Assembly (NCBI GenBank): GCA_030068145.1
Contig: JAPJBO010000338.1
Span: forward strand, 1 to 64,000
Source of the DNA: Diplonema papillatum
Taxonomy: Eukaryota > Euglenozoa > Diplonemea > Diplonemida > Diplonemidae
Reading direction: 5' to 3'
Length of the DNA stretch: 64,000 nt
A program made the position numbers and the translations under genes. A model generated the notes under the pieces. It saw only the letters and a list, made by a program, of their open reading frames with translations, did not search any database and was not told the origin of the DNA. Below, piece after piece: positions 1-11,074 of the stretch (the stretch's first letter is position 1; each line of letters opens with the position of its first letter).

Positions 1-3000
1 GATCCCATCGACTGCGTGGTAGACCATGGTGAAGACGCAGAGCTCGCTGCTCCCCCAAACAGTGGATTGGCGGTCTTGTCATTTCTGCCTGTTCCCTTCC
101 CCATCATAACATTAAGCAAGTCAACTGCCTCGGAATCAAGCTTGGCTGTGCCAACTACATCTGCCTTCTTTCGGGTTTCAAACGGTGCTTTCAAGTGATC
201 AAAGGACAGAACCCCAGGAATATGCAGGAGCAGTCGACGCAGGGCAAAAAGTTCGGTGTCTTTCGGGGAAACATCGTACATGCGCCCGATGCAGGTCTGC
301 TTGTCACCGACTATGCTCCACTTCATTGCCATTCGATCATATTGGGCAGCTGCGCGCACCTTCCAAGTGTTAGACTTCGCGTTCCACGTGAAGTATCTCG
401 GAAACTCCGGGTAAGTCAAAACTTGTGTCCCCAAAGCAAGATTATAGGAAGCTTCCCCTGCTTTGCCATCATCACCAGCCGCTTCCCCTGTTTGCCCCGA
501 TCGCCATCGTTCAACCACCCCAGCAGCTTCGGTGCAAACCTTGAAGTACTCCATCAACGGTGACGTCGCCCGACCGACCTTCTGCGCTATTTCCTCCATC
601 TTGTCAGCGCTCTCCCATACCACTCTATGCTCACCAGGCTTGTGCACATCGAGGCGCTGTACTGGTGGCCAATGTGTTGCTATTTTCTGCTTGAATATGT
701 AACAGGCGGCCTGAATAGCTCCGGTGTACTGGCCGGACATAAAATTATCCACATGGCGGCGCCACTTCATCTTGATGCTCTTCGGAACCCCATCGGCTGG
801 AGCTTCCTCTTGAAGCTTTTGTTTATCAGACCCTTCATCGTCCACCTCTGGTTCCTCCTCACGCGTTTCCTGGTCTGCGTCGGGGGGGCAGGCATCGCCC
901 GGCATTTCGACTTCGATCTCGGCATCGTGCTGCGCCTTATTGACATAATCTGTCAAGTACTTGATACTTCGCGAGCTGTCACAACACAGGACGTTCACTT
1001 GTGTCTTATACTTCAACAGAAGCTGGGGATTATATGGCACTACATCCCTGTTGGTGGCTTCAGTACGGGTGTGTGACAGAGCAGCAGTATTACCCCTACG
1101 GCGCCTCCGGTACTTTACGCTCCCATCTTCAAACTTTCGGGTGTTTTCCAAGAAGTCGTACGGAAACCGCGAGCGACATGTCCACCTTCCATTCTTCAAG
1201 ATGGAGCAAGTGTGCGGCTTCTCCGGGACTTGGCTGACGGTCTTTCCATGTTTCGTTGACCCCAGGCAGCTCAGGTGAAGCATAAACCTTACGACTAGTG
1301 CATGCAATTCTGGTTGCGTGGCAACATCAGGTATCTCCGCGCACACACAGCGGTCAATCTCGAGGGGTGTCTTCGGAACATGACCAGCTGCATTCCACTG
1401 CACATAATGCATGTGGTTCAGACCACGCATTTGCCACTCGAGCGCATCTATGAAGTGCATTCGTCTACCGAGAGCCAGAGCGAGATCTCGAATAACACAT
1501 GCTCGCTTGAGTTCAAAGACGCGTGCTATGTGAGTAATCCTATTCTCGGTTTGCATCCACTCTTCTTTTTGCGGAGGGCGGTTCAGCTCCGGCCACGAGC
1601 TGGTGGCATTAACAGTTATGAAGAACGTGGGCACCCCAGATTCGTTGACATACGCTTCAGCATCCCGGAGACGCTCATGGCGGGCTGCGGCGCTGAATGG
1701 ATATGATGCAGGCAGTCGAACCTTTTCGAATCCAACATCCACAGGGGCAACGTCTTTCCCAGATAGAATGGTTCCCCGAACCTCGTCGGCTTTCCCCCGC
1801 ATATACTTGTGCTCCCACCGACCGCTCCGAAAGTATTCCATTGTGTACATCTTCGCCCGCTGGTGCATGTCAAGAACCCAGTACTGACTAAGCCGACCTA
1901 GGTTCAGAGCTGGATTCTTCACACGAACGTTGATGTCGTCAACATCGCGGCGGTCATGCATATGATACCGGTTCCAATCGCCGGGAGTAATCTGGGTCGG
2001 GCCTCCTCCTGCTTTCTTCCTCGTTGGATGCGGCATGCCATATCGCCATCCTGTGCTGCTCCATATTTCGTCGGTGTCATCGCCATCGGGATTGTACTCG
2101 AACGCTGGAATGATAAGCGGGTATGACAGCGCTTCGTAGCCAGGGTCGGTCCAACGAATATATTGGACCTTTTCTTGACGCTCGAAATGAATACACATAA
2201 ACTTCTCTTTCTTTGCACCGGGCCGATGAAGCGTCCTCTCTTCGACTGCGCCTACATCGCCCTTTTCTGCAAATTCGTTCCCGCGCTTCTGCTTCTCACG
2301 AGTGAGTACGAGGGTGATCCTCCCGTATTTCAGTTCTTTTCTGTTGAAACGAGCTAACCCATCTTCTACAGCTTTAAAGAACGCATTGTGCTTGTTCAAC
2401 TCCCGGATGTGATCACGCAGCTTGTACAGCAATGCAACGTCGATAGCCAAGTGGTCAAAGTACTCTGGCTGGTTAACCTGGTTGACGAAGTACATGGCAA
2501 GACCTTGGGCTGGCCCACTTCCTGGAGCAACAGCGCTGTTCATCCGATGATACAACGTACCCTGCAGGGAGACATTGCGAATCCCGCACTTCCGCTGCTT
2601 CACAGACAGCCTGTTGTCCGCGTTGGGCAACACAACGCTGGCGCACGACAACAGGCTGTTATATATCCTTGCATGACGTTGGGCTGTTGGGTTCTGGAAA
2701 AGCAGGTCAATTTCGGGGTCGAACTTCATGAGGGGTAACTTGAGCACTCCATCACAGCAAATCTTGTGGGTCTCACCTCTATACCATTCAGCGCGACAAT
2801 GGGGACACACGACATCACCGCAATCACCAACATCGTGGCTCATAGTGTAATCGATTCCGTAATCGGTATCATCTATGCTACGCATCGCCCAATTGACAGA
2901 CGGGTCAAGCCCTTGAACTCCTTGAGGCTGTTGAAGGGAACGACGAGCATCAGAGCGGCGCTTGCTTTCATATTTGCGGCGCAAATCGTTGAATTCAACA

Positions 3001-4943
3001 GAGGCTCGAAATGCTTTATGCCACTCCTTGTCTTTCAGCCTCTCGGGGCCGCGAAACCCTTCATCCAGACGATGGATGACATGTGCTATCCGGTCGAGCT
3101 CACGTTCCGACTGGCGCACCTCTGGAATACAACGCCGTGACGCGCGTGAGTTCCGGTCGCGGGATCGCTCCTTCGACCGACTTTCCGATTGCATACGACG
3201 GGCTGACCGCGAAACTCGTTCGCGACTCCTCTCCTTCGATTGCCTGTCCGGGTTCTTTCGACTTGATGACCTGGACACCCTGTCGCGCGACCGCTCGGCA
3301 CTCCTAACTCCAGGGAGGGTGCGGCGGGCAGCGCGATTCTTCTGGGCTTCTTCTCGCCTGGACTCATCCGAAGTATTCGCATGCTTACACGACTTGCTGT
3401 GGGATATCATAGCAGACCGGGTCTGAAACTGTTTCTGGCATTTCGGGCAAGTTCTGCTTGTTTGCGCGAACGTCCCTCCCCGATCTGTTGGAGTCTTCTT
3501 CGGGAACTCAGTACAGCCTTCTCGGTTCCTTCTATTTGCCTCTTTTAGCGCCCGGCACTTTTCGGAGGACCTGTGCTGCTTCATTCCGTTCTGCTTTTTT
3601 AGCACGACCCCGCATTCGGGACACACCTTTTTGCTGATGCCAGGTTTTGGGCCGCCGGCTTCCGATGCTTCTCCTGGCGCATTCTCGTCATCACCGGCCC
3701 CCTCCTTCGTTTCAGCATCCTGCCCTGACAACGGGCTGGGCTTATCCTCTCCGTCCATCCCCTGCATCTCGACATCAACCGGCACCGCTGCCTCAATGCA
3801 AGATGACTGTACCTTCTTGACGCGGGTTGCATACGAATCCTGCGGTGCGCGTTCCTGACGGGGGCTCCCAGTGACAACGGCTTGCCCGGGGCTGCTGCCT
3901 GCCTTATTTCCTGCGATCAGATTATCCCGGTATTCCCTGCGATTGCATCCTCTAACTGGGCATTTGGTGGCTGCATCTTTCTTCGCTCCCTTCGGTTTAC
4001 TCGCTTTTGGCATCGGCACACTAGCAACCCCTGACAGCGGGATGGGTTTTCTGCCTCTGTCAGCTTCTCCCGCAACAGCGGTCGTTTCTGTCACGTTATT
4101 TGCCGATTTATGCTTCCTTGAACGAGCATACGGTGAACTATGAGGGGCCCTCTGGGGGCTCACAATGACAGCAACTTGGCCAGGACTCTTTCCCGCCATT
4201 AATTGCACCCCCATCGATTGGAGCTGTAGGATCTTCTTCCCGGCATCAGAGACATTCACTTTCTCGTAATGCCCGTTCCCGAAAGCGACGACTACGGGGG
4301 GCTTGCCTTCGGTGCCAATACGGATAACTGGCGCCACACCCCCCCTGACGACAATAACGAGCTTGCCCAGGATAGTTGCAACTATCTGAACCGTCAGAAC
4401 ATCCATCCACCTTCTCCCATTTTCAGCATCATTGGCGAACTTCTCCACCTTGGCCGCTGATCCAAGAACCTCGGTGAGCTCATCGCGGGTCCCCCTTACA
4501 TGCTTCGCGACCAATTTCCGAAGTCCCAACACATTCTCCGAAGCTTTCGGATTTACAGCGTGCAACAAAGCCCTGTAGCCGCAATTCCCCCCTTCTCCGC
4601 TTGTGGGCAATACTGTGGCATTTGCTCCCTGCAGAATGCGGGCGCGGTCCCTCGCTGCTGAATACTCCCACACGTTGTGAAGTTGTTCGTGGGGGTGGAA
4701 AGCAGTGGACACAGATTTACGCCTGCATTCTGCGTGGGCTGGGTTGCTCGGCATCCTCTTGTCCTCGACTGCCCCGCAGAAACTGCATTGCCCGAACCCC
4801 AAACGCTGCGTTTCTGCAGACGGCAACGAGTCCTTTCCAACAGGAAGTTGGTGATCCTGCGCCAAGTGGTGCGCAAGATTACTCCGCGTTCCCCTGTGAC
4901 TGCATCCCCTGACCGGGCAATTGACTGCTGCATCCGAATTCAT
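1..4943 (-). CDS. Helitron Rep protein (Rep-helicase), N-terminal part with zinc fingers and OTU protease fold; runs off left edge
   Basis: One uninterrupted minus-strand frame of 1,647 codons starts at the ATG at 4943-4941 and is still open at the window edge. Domains in order: a C-x4-C/H-H finger at residues 9-31; an OTU cysteine-protease-like domain with Cys121 in GEGGNC and His225 in GNGHYEKV; a second CPVRGC motif; two CxxC...H...C fingers starting at Cys441 and Cys499; an Arg/Ser-rich stretch near 550-600; and the Helitron Rep domain. The Rep domain shows the two-histidine motif NHMH (His1177, His1179), the stretches CAEIPD and VVPYNPQLLLKY, and the paired catalytic tyrosines Tyr1329 and Tyr1333, spaced as in active Helitrons. 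After Rep comes LRRLLLHIPG, a typical linker towards the helicase, which must lie off-window. In this family Rep nicks and joins ssDNA during rolling-circle transposition. OTU-carrying Helitrons are known in animals. The long intact frame suggests a recent copy. The start could lie further upstream if there is a 5' intron. Confidence 0.93.
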   Translation of the reverse strand, partial: MNSDAAVNCPVRGCSHRGTRSNLAHHLAQDHQLPVGKDSLPSAETQRLGFGQCSFCGAVEDKRMPSNPAHAECRRKSVSTAFHPHEQLHNVWEYSAARDRARILQGANATVLPTSGEGGNCGYRALLHAVNPKASENVLGLRKLVAKHVRGTRDELTEVLGSAAKVEKFANDAENGRRWMDVLTVQIVATILGKLVIVVRGGVAPVIRIGTEGKPPVVVAFGNGHYEKVNVSDAGKKILQLQSMGVQLMAGKSPGQVAVIVSPQRAPHSSPYARSRKHKSANNVTETTAVAGEADRGRKPIPLSGVASVPMPKASKPKGAKKDAATKCPVRGCNRREYRDNLIAGNKAGSSPGQAVVTGSPRQERAPQDSYATRVKKVQSSCIEAAVPVDVEMQGMDGEDKPSPLSGQDAETKEGAGDDENAPGEASEAGGPKPGISKKVCPECGVVLKKQNGMKQHRSSEKCRALKEANRRNREGCTEFPKKTPTDRGGTFAQTSRTCPKCQKQFQTRSAMISHSKSCKHANTSDESRREEAQKNRAARRTLPGVRSAERSRDRVSRSSSRKNPDRQSKERSRERVSRSARRMQSESRSKERSRDRNSRASRRCIPEVRQSERELDRIAHVIHRLDEGFRGPERLKDKEWHKAFRASVEFNDLRRKYESKRRSDARRSLQQPQGVQGLDPSVNWAMRSIDDTDYGIDYTMSHDVGDCGDVVCPHCRAEWYRGETHKICCDGVLKLPLMKFDPEIDLLFQNPTAQRHARIYNSLLSCASVVLPNADNRLSVKQRKCGIRNVSLQGTLYHRMNSAVAPGSGPAQGLAMYFVNQVNQPEYFDHLAIDVALLYKLRDHIRELNKHNAFFKAVEDGLARFNRKELKYGRITLVLTREKQKRGNEFAEKGDVGAVEERTLHRPGAKKEKFMCIHFERQEKVQYIRWTDPGYEALSYPLIIPAFEYNPDGDDTDEIWSSTGWRYGMPHPTRKKAGGGPTQITPGDWNRYHMHDRRDVDDINVRVKNPALNLGRLSQYWVLDMHQRAKMYTMEYFRSGRWEHKYMRGKADEVRGTILSGKDVAPVDVGFEKVRLPASYPFSAAARHERLRDAEAYVNESGVPTFFITVNATSSWPELNRPPQKEEWMQTENRITHIARVFELKRACVIRDLALALGRRMHFIDALEWQMRGLNHMHYVQWNAAGHVPKTPLEIDRCVCAEIPDVATQPELHALVVRFMLHLSCLGSTKHGKTVSQVPEKPHTCSILKNGRWTCRSRFPYDFLENTRKFEDGSVKYRRRRRGNTAALSHTRTEATNRDVVPYNPQLLLKYKTQVNVLCCDSSRSIKYLTDYVNKAQHDAEIEVEMPGDACPPDADQETREEEPEVDDEGSDKQKLQEEAPADGVPKSIKMKWRRHVDNFMSGQYTGAIQAACYIFKQKIATHWPPVQRLDVHKPGEHRVVWESADKMEEIAQKVGRATSPLMEYFKVCTEAAGVVERWRSGQTGEAAGDDGKAGEASYNLALGTQVLTYPEFPRYFTWNAKSNTWKVRAAAQYDRMAMKWSIVGDKQTCIGRMYDVSPKDTELFALRRLLLHIPGVLSFDHLKAPFETRKKADVVGTAKLDSEAVDLLNVMMGKGTGRNDKTANPLFGGAASSASSPWSTTQSMG

Positions 4944-7273
4944 CCTACCCCGCACAGGCCTTTGACCTTTGGGCCTAATTGAGCTTGTGTGATAAGAACG
5001 ACCCGCTCGACTACCACCCGCAAGGGTTTTGGGCACCATTTACAGTTTGGGATAAATAATAGACGCCCATATACAACACTTGCCCATGATCGTCTTAGTC
5101 ATACGACAACCAAACGATAACTGTTGCTTGCATTTGTGGATTGCACCTTACTAGTTCTGATGGTACCACCTGTCTTATTCGTACCTCTCTGTTCTTTCCC
5201 TCATTCCTCCAGGTTCCTCGTTAGCTGACGGCATCACCTTGGACGTCTGCTGAGTTGGGGATCTACTTCTATTCGCCATAAACCCGGCAGAAGGATTATG
5301 TTCCACGCTTCATCACAATTACCTTCTATTTACGATGCTTACAAGTCAAAAAGCCTCGGCGCGACATAAAACCGAGCCGATAACACACGGAGCAGATGAC
5401 CGATGAAGGCCTGGCACACACCTACTTACAACATGGACTGTGCCTTTAAGGGAAAAACTTTCCACCCCTCGTCCAACAGCAGCTCAAGCTGCCCCTTCTC
5501 CATGCCCACAATGAGTGCACTTGATACGGGGGTCGTCTTGCCCCTACTTCTTTCACCGTAGGTTGAGCCAAATTTACGTGTACATGGCCTGCCGTGCCCT
5601 GCGGAGATGACGCTTTTATTGCGTTATTGGCTTTGCCCTTTGACAGATTGAATCAATGCCGCTCTTGATGTGTTGGTGCTCAAAAACATTAAACCGATTC
5701 GTCCACTAGTGTATATCCTTTTCAACCCTTTTTGCGCTAATTTTGATGATTAACCGTAGATCTAGTAAACAGGGAATACCCCATAACCGCTTTCATTCCG
5801 TCATCCCGGCACCGCCTACCAACACGATTTACCTGAAGCGCGAGCATTTTGTCTCCGAGGTGCGTCCGTCGACTCCTGCCCGTTTACTACCAAGGCGGCC
5901 GTAGAGCGTTCCAGTCTGCATGATCTCTCTTTTGCTCATCTTGCGCACTATCTTTTTCCATGTTGCGACGCTTTCATTTCGTTGCTGTAACTCGTGAACA
6001 AATGGCGGCAACGGACACTTCGAAATGGATGTGCGGAAATGGGTTGCAGCTGCGGACCCGAGAACAAATGCGAGAAGAATTTTTGTTCGCATTTTCAGGA
6101 TAACGAAAGAGGAATTCTGGGCGATTTCACCTACCCTCGTATGCGGCAGTCCCCGACAACGATCGATCGGGCAGGAGGTGAATCGCCCAACTAAGCAGCT
6201 ATTTGTGTACACTTTCTGATTTGAGAAAGATGGGACGGAAAGGGGAAGGTGGGTTTGCAAGAACGAGCTTGGAATGGCTACGTACGGACAAATAATGAGC
6301 GCGGAACATGAGAGTCTGCAGACAGGACAGTAATTCGAGACTGGTTTGTCGGACAGCTGTTCGTAGTTTGCCACAGCCAGGACCACCCGTGCTACCCTTG
6401 AAGCTTGAGAAGGGGGGAGGGGGGGAATTTGTGTATACACTTCAGGTTCCGATTTCGGGAGAAACAGACCTTGAAGAAATGTGAAAAAACGGGTTTGGTG
6501 TGGTACTCATTTGCTTGCAAATGACTCCCGACTAACGCAACGAGAAGACGAATAAATGTGAAAGTTCGGGTGGGGGAGAAAAAATGCGTTGTTATAGGCT
6601 TTCGCTTCTTCAGATGTAAATCTAAAGCCTCTCGTCAAAAGCACTGAGTGGTTTTGAGTACTTAGCATGCACTTTTCTGTAGGTCAGCTGATCGAGCGGT
6701 TATCCCTCCGCGCTCCCATAGATCGCCTCTTAAACTCGTCTTCGTCACGCACAGGCGGGAGTTTAGTGCCTCGCTTCTCCTTCGACTGTTCTTCCATGGC
6801 CGCGCTTCGATGGGCGCTCTTCTACACCGTTTTGATGTCGGCTCCGGCGGAAACAGACCAGTGCCTGCCGGTAAAACGACAGAGGCGACGATGGCGGTAC
6901 CACTGGCGATTCCAGCAATTGAGGTTGACGAAGTTGCAAACATCGTTTACCAGGTCGTCCACAAACGGCGTAATATGGTGAGCCTCGAAAAGGTATCACT
7001 TCCTCTGTTGCACCGGCCAGCTACGAACGCCACGGCGGATGGCAAATGTTGTCTGTGAATTCGTCAAGAAATCAGCATTTCTCCGGAAGCACGACATCAT
7101 CCGCTTGGTACGATCCAGCTTTCAGCACGCTGCAAAACCGGCGGAGAGAATCTTCGGCGATCCAAAAGCCCCCCCCTCCCACCATAGGCAAAAAAAAGAA
7201 AAGCAATCTTGCCTGGAACACACACGGGTAGACATGTTTCCCCTATTCACATTCACCCCTGAGATCGAACCCC
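4944..7273. other. Spacer between the two Helitron genes
   Basis: This 2.3-kb stretch holds no recognisable gene. The longest frame is 5829-6440 on the minus strand (203 codons). An internal Met at about residue 116 of it starts a signal-peptide-like run (MRTKILLAFVLGSAAA), but the rest matches nothing I know and the upstream half is low in coding character. It probably contains the Rep promoter and the RPA 3' UTR. Confidence 0.4.
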
Positions 7274-8650
7274 TCACGTCTCCTGCGCTTTCCTCTTCTT
7301 CCCTGACTCACCCTCAAACTTCTTGAGGATCAACCGCCCCTTCACCTTTTTCAGAGTCCACTTCCCTGTGGACCCCACGAACTTCTGGCCGTTCCACTGG
7401 GCCCCCGCCTCCAAGCTTGCAGGTTTCCCTGCAAACGGCATGGCGGCATCTAGGGCATCGACAGTCACCCTTCCCCCCAATGCAGCAACATCCACGACCA
7501 GCGTCAGCCCCCACTTCCACTCCCAACCTTTTTGGTGCCCTTTCGGGCAGACGTGTTTTGACCCATCGAACGTTATCCCCATGAGGGTACCACAAACTGT
7601 GCATGCTTTGTGGAGGGGGTTTCCCTCCGCTTCGCCCATGCCGGCACCTGAGCACTCGGCCAGGACCCCTTGGACGACAGTCCAATGGTCCTCTGCCATC
7701 CCGGTCAGGTCCGCCATATTTAACGGCTTCACTGCCTTCCTGCGGGCAACCTCCTGACTCCAGGCCAAGTACTCCTGTTTCCCCTCCTTCTGCCACCAGA
7801 GTTCTTGGCGGGAGTCCGCTTCCCTCCACCCCCTTTCCGCATGCAGCCGTGGTCCGTTCCTCCCCCCGCTTACCCAAACGATTGCGCAGTAAATCTTACC
7901 GACTTCTCGATCGGCTGCTGCCCACCCCTTCCCCCAACCTTCGGCAACCTCGAGTTCAAACCTCTCCCGGACTTCACCGGGGGTCACCACCACAGTGGTA
8001 TCCGGGGTCCCTTCAACTACCATCAGCCGTGTCCTTCGCACGGCTTTTCTCCCCGTTTGACCTTGGGAGCGCACGACCTCGGACAGCTTCGTCAAGGGCA
8101 GCATGTCCCCTTCCCACGGCTCTGGTGCTGGTTGCACCACTGTTTGAGCATCCATAGCGATGCTGGGGCCGTAGCCACCGTTTCCGTCGCTTACACCTAC
8201 ATTCGATATCAGAATGCAGGCGCCGGCGGACCGCACGAACGGTTCCCCGCCGAATCGGGTTATCCCGATCCCCCACAGGCACACCCGTTGGGTGGTGCCA
8301 GTTTTGTCCTGCAGGGTGAGGTCTTGCCTCCTCCACCCGTTCCCCATCTGCACGTCGCCGACGAAGGTGACGAGAGCTTTCATGCTCTTTCCCCTCAATC
8401 CCCGCCCTTTCCACGTGCCCGTCTGTCCTCCTCGTGCTTCGCCAACCACTTCCTCCCAATTTTTTGCGGCTGGGAGCTCCCGCAAGACAACCACGCCCCC
8501 TTGGTGTCCTGCGCCTTCCTCCTCTACCCTCCGAACCTTCGCCACCGGCGAGCTCGCATACGACCTAGTGAAGGCCGCAGAGGCGCACTCGCCGGACTGG
8601 CGATGGTCGTTCCCGCACAGTAGGCAAGCCCGCTCCGGTGTTTCAGACAT
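7274..8650 (-). CDS. RPA-like single-stranded-DNA-binding protein of the Helitron
   Basis: This is an intact 458-residue frame with ATG at 8650 and stop at 7274. The N-terminus has a zinc-knuckle-like CLLC...H...C (Cys9, Cys12, His16, Cys22). Residues about 90-150 contain an OB-fold signature, LTLQDKTGTTQRVCLWG, as in the DNA-binding domains of replication protein A. Near the C-terminus a zinc ribbon, Cys350-x2-Cys353-x14-Cys368-x3-His372, resembles the RPA70 C-terminal finger. RPA70-like proteins are a known accessory gene of some Helitrons, where they are thought to protect displaced single strands. The gene lies 2.3 kb upstream of the Rep gene on the same strand, which supports one element. 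A host RPA paralogue caught in the element is the alternative. Overall similarity is low, so the assignment rests on motif order and context. Confidence 0.72.
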   Translation of the reverse strand: MSETPERACLLCGNDHRQSGECASAAFTRSYASSPVAKVRRVEEEGAGHQGGVVVLRELPAAKNWEEVVGEARGGQTGTWKGRGLRGKSMKALVTFVGDVQMGNGWRRQDLTLQDKTGTTQRVCLWGIGITRFGGEPFVRSAGACILISNVGVSDGNGGYGPSIAMDAQTVVQPAPEPWEGDMLPLTKLSEVVRSQGQTGRKAVRRTRLMVVEGTPDTTVVVTPGEVRERFELEVAEGWGKGWAAADREVGKIYCAIVWVSGGRNGPRLHAERGWREADSRQELWWQKEGKQEYLAWSQEVARRKAVKPLNMADLTGMAEDHWTVVQGVLAECSGAGMGEAEGNPLHKACTVCGTLMGITFDGSKHVCPKGHQKGWEWKWGLTLVVDVAALGGRVTVDALDAAMPFAGKPASLEAGAQWNGQKFVGSTGKWTLKKVKGRLILKKFEGESGKKRKAQET

Positions 8651-9430
8651 CCTTTCTTTTTTTTTTGCCCCTTTTCTCCCTTGGAAGAATGGTAAATCAA
8701 CCTAAACGAGTTGCGTAGGGGTTTGCGGAAGGAGAGTTCTTGAACGTGCTCTTTACAGACGCTAGCGTCCGGATTCCCATGTCCACAACTCAGAACAGAC
8801 AAACGACACAGAAACTTGGTTTCTACTTCGTGTTTCACACTTCTTCCCTCTTGTGGGCAAAGTCATTTGCATGCAAATAGGTTTCGCAAACCTCAACATA
8901 CGGGTCATGGCCAGCCACTATGCACGGGGGAATCACCCCCACTTCCACGAATCTAGCCTTCAGATGCGGTCGTGCCACTTTAAAATTCTCTGCCGAATCC
9001 AGCTGTATGGAACTCATTTCAACGAAAGGGAGAAAACAGAAATCGTGAAGACGGGGGCATTATCTTTCCTTCACCAACCGAGCTGGTGCACCTCGTCCTT
9101 CATGAAGAGTGAAAGTGGAAAAATTAAGTATCTCCGACGAATACGAAGGGTTGCTTGACCAGGCAAACGTTGTACTCTTTAACCGGGTTTCTATTAAACA
9201 GGCCTCACGACATGAATGACAGCAATCGGATTTCTGAACGGCATTCGTATGACAACGAATGCCTAAGTAGTGGAATCAACTTGACAGCGAACGGATAACA
9301 GATCGGCGCTCGAGCGACTGCTAATGACAAAGAAAACGGCCAGGAGACAACAAACTGCATACAGTGCCAGGTATACCAGCCAATGACCAACGACCGTCGC
9401 CAGTGATCGCCCTAGAATGAAAGAAATGAC
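8651..9430. other. Region upstream of the RPA-like gene, no gene seen
   Basis: There is a T-rich run just upstream of the ATG (8656-8669) and no convincing frame. The Helitron 5' end (TC..., inserted next to a T) should lie here or slightly to the right, but it cannot be fixed without a second copy. Confidence 0.4.
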
Positions 9431-9575
9431 CAACGCGCGGCACAAGGACGACTACAATGTCCAAAGAACGGAGCTTGACTGAGTGCCAATGGTCAAAGAA
9501 TGGCGCCAGAACGACTACAAATGGCCAGAACGGCGCCACAATGACTGCAAATGTTCAGAGATCGGCGCAACCATT
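9431..9575 (+). repeat. Short piece of the 32-bp satellite
   Basis: About four degenerate units of the form CGGCGCCAGAACGACTGCAA followed by ATGGCCAAAG. The main array of the same unit is at 19,215-20,715. It sits directly before R1 copy A, as the main array sits before R1 copy E. Confidence 0.75.
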
Positions 9576-9639
9576 GAACACTTTCGTTTGCCTTATCAGT
9601 CAGAAAACAAAGCTGTCGAAGATTTGTGCTTGATCATCA

Positions 9640-10621
9640 GTCAAAGACAGGTCTTCGGTGACAGAATACGATTTGAGAAACAACAACAAAGACTGCCTGT
9701 GTCGGCCGCGCTTGCAGCGCGAGAGACACCACGAGGAGGTGCAGATCAGATTGCTGCCCCTCAGTGTCAGGAACAGGCAATTACCCATCTCCTGGACTCC
9801 TGGAATGATGGGGACTTGCAGTTCCTTGCGACCACTACAGGGAGATCTTTTGTGTGTCTCCTGATTGGATGCAATCGGTCAAGAATTCATCCAAATAAAA
9901 TGAATATCTTTCTTAGAACCTCTTCAATGGCACGCAGCTTCACGTACTTTGCTAAAGAACACGATTGGCGACCTTCCCCCGTCTTCAGAAATGGGGGCTC
10001 GTCATCCCTTTCGTAATCTGAGCTTCTGTTACACTTTATTCCGATGCATCGGTCAAAGGCTCACTAAAATGAGTACCCACAGCTTTTTCAGAACCTCTTC
10101 AAGTAACCGCAAATTCGCATACCTTGATTCTTTCCGCAAAAGACGGCCACATCCACCAGTTGAGAACCCCAGGCCCTCTGAAGCCCCTTCTTCTGCACTA
10201 ATGACCTCCTCCTCCTGTCGAAATGGGGGGTCTTTATCTCCCGAAGTTCAGACCCTCGTAACAACGTCGTTCGCCTCAGCTTCGGGTTCCTGTCAGCGTT
10301 TCTTTGAATGCATCGGTCAAAATCTTACCAAAATGAGTACCGTAGATCTCCCAGAACCTTTACAATGACTCAAAATTAACATACCTTCTTTGCTTCCGTG
10401 CGAAACCCTACTGACGTCGTCGGACACCATCTTGTGCCATTTTCTTGTTCGTTACTTCTCGTTTGGTTCTTCTTCCTCCTGTTCGGTGTTCTCTTTCGAG
10501 TCGCACTCCGTCACAGGGGGGTGGGGGGGGGGGCACGCAATCCCGCCGCCAGGCGGGATTGCGTGTGCGGGTTTGCGGGTTTGCGGGTTTGCGGGGTTTG
10601 CGGGTTTGCGGGTTTTGCGGG
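9640..10621 (+). repeat. R1 dispersed repeat, copy A, with hairpin and GCGGGTTT tail
   Basis: It shares the core CACCACGAGGAGGTGCAG, the motif GATGCATCGGTCAAAA and the flank GTCGAAATGGGG with copies at 13.7, 15.3, 20.8 and 26.2 kb. Inside this copy the GATGCATCGGTC module occurs about three times (near 9870, 10,040 and 10,305), so the family has an internal tandem structure. It ends in a perfect 14-bp stem with a 4-nt loop (10,534-10,565), followed directly by seven GCGGGTTT-type units up to 10,621. No coding function is evident. Confidence 0.8.
10534..10565 (+). other. Perfect hairpin before the 8-bp tail repeats
   Basis: CACGCAATCCCGCC and its exact complement are separated by a 4-nt loop. 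The copies at 15.9, 21.4 and 27.8 kb have a different but equally placed stem. Structures of this kind followed by short tandem tails mark the 3' ends of some LINE/SINE pairs. Confidence 0.75.
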
Positions 10622-10910
10622 CAAAATTCAGAATCCAGTTTCTATTGGTTTTCCTATGAACCAGACCCGCAAACCAGCCATTTTTTGGCAGCATCCAATT
10701 CCACAGGTCAGGTTACTATATAATTATGTGGCTTGTCCGTCTGTCTGTCTGTCGTCACAATGAAAAATTCCAAGCAAAAATTTCACCTTTGTCAAAAAAA
10801 AATTCTGAAAAACTCAAAATTCAGAATCCAGTTTCTATTGGTTTTCCTATGAACCAGACCCGCAAACCAGCCATTTTTTGGCAGCATCCAATTCCACAGG
10901 TCAGGTTTGC
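10622..10910 (+). repeat. R2 tandem pair (diverged copy)
   Basis: A block of about 92 bp at 10,624-10,716 recurs almost exactly at 10,817-10,908. The spacer contains TGTGGCTTGTCCGTCTGTC. The arrangement matches the tandem pairs at 16,492-16,832 and 24,877-25,221, so it is an older member of that family. Confidence 0.75.
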
Positions 10911-11074
10911 CCGGGTTTGCAGGAGGTGTGCCCCCCTCTATCTCTTCCAATCAGGCTTGGCAACACAGGACCCCCAAAGAACGCGCAGAATGGGAAGCAA
11001 AAGGATGAGTGGTGGGAGTCCTGTGTGTCTAGGGGCTTGTCTCTCACTCAAGGCTTTTTGTTGGCTGGCTTGCT

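Noticed and set aside
5829-6440. Secreted protein gene suggested by an internal signal-peptide-like run
   Set aside because: The 203-residue frame has no family resemblance, starts with low-quality sequence, and lies in the Helitron spacer. Kept only as a note.
10566-10621. Interstitial telomere (GCGGGTTT)n
   Set aside because: The tracts are short, occur four times always behind the same hairpin and R1 sequence, and differ from common telomere repeats, so an element tail explains them better. Telomere origin is not excluded.
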